Shown in pieces: positions 4,664 through 7,598 of a stretch of 7,598 nt of DNA (within the stretch, counting starts at the first letter, position 1; the number at the start of each line of letters is the position of its first letter). The stretch comes from Flavobacteriaceae bacterium (lineage in GTDB: Bacteria > Bacteroidota > Bacteroidia > Flavobacteriales > Flavobacteriaceae). Where the stretch lies: assembly GCA_947377425.1 (NCBI GenBank), contig CANCFZ010000116.1, positions 1-7,598 on the forward strand, given 5' to 3'. The position numbers and the translations under genes were made by a program. The notes below the pieces were generated by a model. The model was not told the origin of the DNA, made no database searches, and saw only the letters and a list, made by a program, of their open reading frames with translations.

Positions 4664-6844
4664 ATGAGTAAATTCCCAAAAAAGTTTGGAAAAAAAGAGA
4701 AAACTTTCTCTGAAAAGATTTTAAAAATACTATCAAAAAACGCAAATAAACCTTTCAATTACAAGCAAATATGTGCTGTTCTTGAATTGAACGATACCAA
4801 AAGCAGAAACGAAATTATTAAAGATTTAAAAATTCTTGCGTCTCAAAAAGTTATTATTGAAAGTGAACCTGGAAAATATTTAGTCAAAGCTGTTTCACAA
4901 GATTATTACGAAGGAAAAATAGATATGACTTCTCGAAGAACCGCTTATTTTATTTGCGACGAATTTGAAGACGATGTTTTTATTCCAACCAATAATTTGA
5001 ATCACGCATTAGATAAAGACAAAGTTAAGGTTTATGTGTATAACCGTCGTCGTGGCAAAAAACCGGAAGGCGAAGTAATTGAAATTTTAGAAAGAGCCAA
5101 ATCAGAATTTGTTGGCGTTATTGATATTCAAAAGAATTTTGCTTTTGTAACTACTGCCAATGCCAAAATGTATACCGATATTTTTATTCCAAAAGATAAA
5201 TATAATGGAGCCGAACAAGGTGATGTTGTGGTGGTAAGAATTGAAGATTGGCCAAAGAAAGCCGATTCGCCGTTTGGTTCAGTTATCAAAGTTTTAGGAA
5301 AACCAGGAGAACACGATACTGAAATTCACGCCATACTTGCTGAATACGGTTTGCCTTATAATTTCCCTGTGGAAGTGGAAGTTTTTGCACAAAAATTAGA
5401 CACAGCCATTCATCCTGAAGAAATTGCAAAGCGTCGAGATATGCGTGATACGTTGACATATACGATTGATCCAAAAGATGCCAAAGATTTTGATGACGCG
5501 TTATCATTCAAAAAATTAGAAAATGGAAACTATGAAATCGGAATTCACATTGCCGATGTTTCTCATTATTTGCAAGAAGGAACGATTCTAGATGAAGAAG
5601 CTTATAATCGTGGAACTTCGGTTTATTTGGTAGATAGAGTGGTACCGATGTTGCCTGAAGTTTTATCAAATTTTGCTTGTTCGCTTCGTCCGAATGAAGA
5701 AAAATATACGTTTTCTGCTATTTTCGAAATTGATAATAAAGCGACGGTTTTAAATCAATGGTTTGGTAGAACGGTTATCAATTCTGACCAACGTTTTGCT
5801 TATGAAGAAGCGCAAGTTATTATTGAAACTAAAGCTGCTACAATTCCAGCTGAAATTTCTTTAACTGGAAAAGAATACAAAGCTTCCGATGAAATTACTG
5901 AAGCGACCTTAAAATTAGATGAATTAGCTAAAATTCTTCGTAGAAATAGAATGAATAATGGCGCAATATCGTTTGATAAAGTGGAAGTAAAATTCAATTT
6001 AAAAGATGATGGCGAACCAGAAGGCGTTTATTTCAAAGTTTCGAAAGATGCCAATCATTTGATAGAAGAATTCATGCTTTTAGCCAATAGAAAAGTCGCA
6101 GAATATATAGGAAAACAAAAGAAAACATTCGTTTATAGAATTCACGATGAGCCTAATGAAGACAAGCTTTTTGCTATGCAAGCGTTGATTTCTAAATTTG
6201 GTTACAAAATCGATTTACGCGATAAAAAAGACATTTCTAAATCGTTAAACCAATTAATGGCAGATGTTAACGGAAAGAAAGAACAAAATTTAATTGATAC
6301 TTTGGCAATCCGAACGATGAGTAAAGCCAAATATTCTACAGAAAACATTGGTCATTATGGATTAGCATTCGATTATTACAGCCATTTTACATCACCAATT
6401 AGACGTTATCCCGACGTTATGGTGCATCGTTTACTTCAATATTATTTGGATGGCGGAAAAAGCGTTGATGCCGAAATATTAGAAGAAAAATGCGAACATT
6501 CTAGTAATATGGAAAGTCTTGCTACAAATGCCGAGCGTGATTCTATTAAATACATGCAAATTAAATACATGCAAGATCACAAAGACGAAGAGTTTTTGGG
6601 CGTTATTTCTGGTGTTACCGAATGGGGAATTTATGTAGAAATTGTATCGAATAAATGCGAAGGAATGTGTAGAATTCGTGAAATAAAAGACGATTATTAC
6701 ACGTTTGATGAAAAACAATATGCACTTGTAGGTGAAATTTCTAAGAGTATTTTACAATTAGGCGACGAAGTTTACGTTAAAGTAAAGAACGCCGATTTAG
6801 TTAAGAAACAATTGGATTTTACATTTTTAAGAAAGAATGAATAG
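4664..6844 (+). CDS. rnr: Ribonuclease R (RNase II/RNB family 3'-5' exoribonuclease)
   Basis: A 726-residue cytoplasmic, processive 3'-5' exoribonuclease that degrades structured RNA. Domain order: Lys-rich start, winged helix (about 14-75), two cold-shock/OB domains (about 80-135 and 147-205), RNB catalytic domain (about 260-590) and S1 domain (about 643-725, starting FLGVISGVTEWGIYVEI). The four metal-binding aspartates are present with exact family spacing in TIDPKDAKDFDDAL (D269, D275, D277, D278). The catalytic-arginine motif SPIRRYPDVMVHR begins at S577. E. coli RNase R is longer because of a basic C-terminal tail; that tail is absent here, and the N-terminal winged helix separates it from RNase II. 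The ATG at 4664-4666 (MSKFPKKFGKKEK) is preferred to an in-frame GTG at 4622, which would add 14 Lys-rich residues encoded by low-complexity leader. It is followed after 2 bases by the GIN-domain gene. Confidence 0.97.
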   Translation: MSKFPKKFGKKEKTFSEKILKILSKNANKPFNYKQICAVLELNDTKSRNEIIKDLKILASQKVIIESEPGKYLVKAVSQDYYEGKIDMTSRRTAYFICDEFEDDVFIPTNNLNHALDKDKVKVYVYNRRRGKKPEGEVIEILERAKSEFVGVIDIQKNFAFVTTANAKMYTDIFIPKDKYNGAEQGDVVVVRIEDWPKKADSPFGSVIKVLGKPGEHDTEIHAILAEYGLPYNFPVEVEVFAQKLDTAIHPEEIAKRRDMRDTLTYTIDPKDAKDFDDALSFKKLENGNYEIGIHIADVSHYLQEGTILDEEAYNRGTSVYLVDRVVPMLPEVLSNFACSLRPNEEKYTFSAIFEIDNKATVLNQWFGRTVINSDQRFAYEEAQVIIETKAATIPAEISLTGKEYKASDEITEATLKLDELAKILRRNRMNNGAISFDKVEVKFNLKDDGEPEGVYFKVSKDANHLIEEFMLLANRKVAEYIGKQKKTFVYRIHDEPNEDKLFAMQALISKFGYKIDLRDKKDISKSLNQLMADVNGKKEQNLIDTLAIRTMSKAKYSTENIGHYGLAFDYYSHFTSPIRRYPDVMVHRLLQYYLDGGKSVDAEILEEKCEHSSNMESLATNAERDSIKYMQIKYMQDHKDEEFLGVISGVTEWGIYVEIVSNKCEGMCRIREIKDDYYTFDEKQYALVGEISKSILQLGDEVYVKVKNADLVKKQLDFTFLRKNE

Positions 6845-6846
6845 TT

Positions 6847-7512
6847 ATGAAAAAAATAGTTTATAGTTTATTATTAATCAGTTCAGTAGCATTTTCACAA
6901 ACAGAAAAAATAGTTGGAGATTTCAATAAAGTAACCTCGTTTGATCAAATTGATGTTATTTTAATTCCTTCTTCAGAAAATAAAGTAATTCTTAACGGTT
7001 CAGGTTCGAACGAAGTTGAATTAGTCAATAAAAACGGAGAATTAAAAATTAGAATGTCATTATCAAAAATACTTTCAGGTGATAATATTTCAGCAACCGT
7101 TTATTACAAAAAAATTGATGCTGTCGAAGCTAATGAAGGTTCTAGAATTACTTGTGAAAGTACCATAAAAACTACATCATTTGATATAAAAGCCAAAGAA
7201 GGAGCGCAAATAAAATTAAAACTTGATGTTGCTAAATTAACCGCAAGAGTAGCAAATGGTTCTACAATTCATTTGGATGGTAAGGCTACAAATCAAGAGG
7301 TTTTAGTAAATTCTGGTGGAGTTTATGAAGCCGAAAAACTTACTACAAATCAAACAGTTATCACTTCAAATGCTGGTGGTGAAGCCGATGTTTATGCAAC
7401 CGATTTAGTAGATGCTAAAGTTCGTGCTGGCGGCGATATTACCATTTACGGAAAACCAAAACAAATCAATCAAAAGATAGTTGCAGGCGGAAGTATTGAA
7501 GAAGCGAAGTAG
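6847..7512 (+). CDS. Secreted head-GIN/DUF2807 beta-helix protein
   Basis: A 221-residue exported protein of the DUF2807 (putative auto-transporter adhesin head GIN) family, common in Bacteroidota and of unknown role. Residues 1-17 are a signal peptide (MKKIVYSLLLISSVAFS, then QTEK); there is no lipobox Cys and no T9SS sorting domain, so it is likely periplasmic or loosely outer-membrane associated. The family pattern is present: FNKVTSFDQIDVILI (26-40), GELKIRM (64-70) and YYKKIDAVEANEGS (86-99). Gly turns recur at 98, 119, 138, 157, 177, 195 and 214, that is every 18-21 residues, as expected for rungs of a right-handed beta-helix. The ATG lies 2 bases after the rnr stop, so it is almost certainly co-transcribed and perhaps translationally coupled. 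No hairpin terminator is evident after its stop. Confidence 0.88.
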   Translation: MKKIVYSLLLISSVAFSQTEKIVGDFNKVTSFDQIDVILIPSSENKVILNGSGSNEVELVNKNGELKIRMSLSKILSGDNISATVYYKKIDAVEANEGSRITCESTIKTTSFDIKAKEGAQIKLKLDVAKLTARVANGSTIHLDGKATNQEVLVNSGGVYEAEKLTTNQTVITSNAGGEADVYATDLVDAKVRAGGDITIYGKPKQINQKIVAGGSIEEAK

Positions 7513-7576
7513 ATTTATTTTAGATTCTAAATTTTAAATGCTAATTTGCAACATAATTTCACGTTAAAAAATAGTT

Positions 7577-7598
7577 ATGTTACAAGATATTGCTGCTG
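7577..7598 (+). CDS. Start of the next plus-strand gene (cut by window edge)
   Basis: An ATG at 7577-7579 opens MLQDIAA and runs off the window. It follows a 64-base spacer after the GIN gene, preceded by an A-rich stretch (GTTAAAAAATAGTT) typical of start sites in this sequence. A LysE/RhtB-type transporter would begin in a similar way, but seven codons cannot identify a family and this is only a guess. Confidence 0.4.

Noticed and set aside
5286..6718. Open frames on the minus strand opposite rnr (5286-5507, 5800-5997, 6479-6718)
   Set aside because: They are antisense to a fully conserved RNase R coding sequence and show no recognisable protein features.
7513..7576. Promoter or terminator between the GIN gene and the next gene
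   Set aside because: TAATTTG at 7542-7548 is one base short of TAnnTTTG spacing and TTTAGATTCTAAA has no room for a loop, so neither can be supported.

Overview
The window looks like chromosomal DNA from a flavobacterium (phylum Bacteroidota, Flavobacterium or a close relative). The evidence is the low G+C content (about 20% in the long intergenic stretch), the lack of Shine-Dalgarno sequences, TAnnTTTG-type -7 promoter elements, a surface protein ending in a type IX secretion (Por) sorting domain, and a DUF2807/GIN-domain secreted protein. I see no insertion sequence, phage gene, tRNA, rRNA or CRISPR array.

Left part (1-2282, minus strand): a compact three-gene run transcribed right to left. 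It reads rpiB (ribose-5-phosphate isomerase B), then a CDF-family zinc/cation exporter that begins with TTG 2 bases after the rpiB stop, then tex (RNA-binding transcription accessory protein, cut by the window edge). The 2- and 10-base gaps suggest one operon.

Middle (2283-2962): 680 bases with no gene, about 80% A+T. It holds a striking cluster of DnaA-box-like 9-mers: two exact TTATCAACA/TGTTGATAA and six one-mismatch versions. It also has a repeated AAATTAACA word and a 25-base uninterrupted A/T run. The housekeeping genes on either side point away from it. This is my main discovery candidate: a possible chromosomal replication origin, or at least a DnaA-binding region, away from dnaA.

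Right of that: a small DUF2007-like protein (minus, 2963-3196) divergent from a secreted BspA-type leucine-rich-repeat protein (plus, 3313-4437), each with a TAnnTTTG-like element upstream. The LRR gene ends in a good intrinsic terminator. A 226-base spacer follows, carrying that terminator, a 14-bp tandem duplication and a perfect 16-bp inverted repeat just upstream of rnr.

Right part (4664-7598, plus strand): rnr (RNase R) followed 2 bases later by a secreted GIN-domain protein, then the first codons of another plus-strand gene. The genes are mostly housekeeping (RNA turnover, transcription, sugar phosphate and metal homeostasis) plus two exported proteins. They do not form one pathway.
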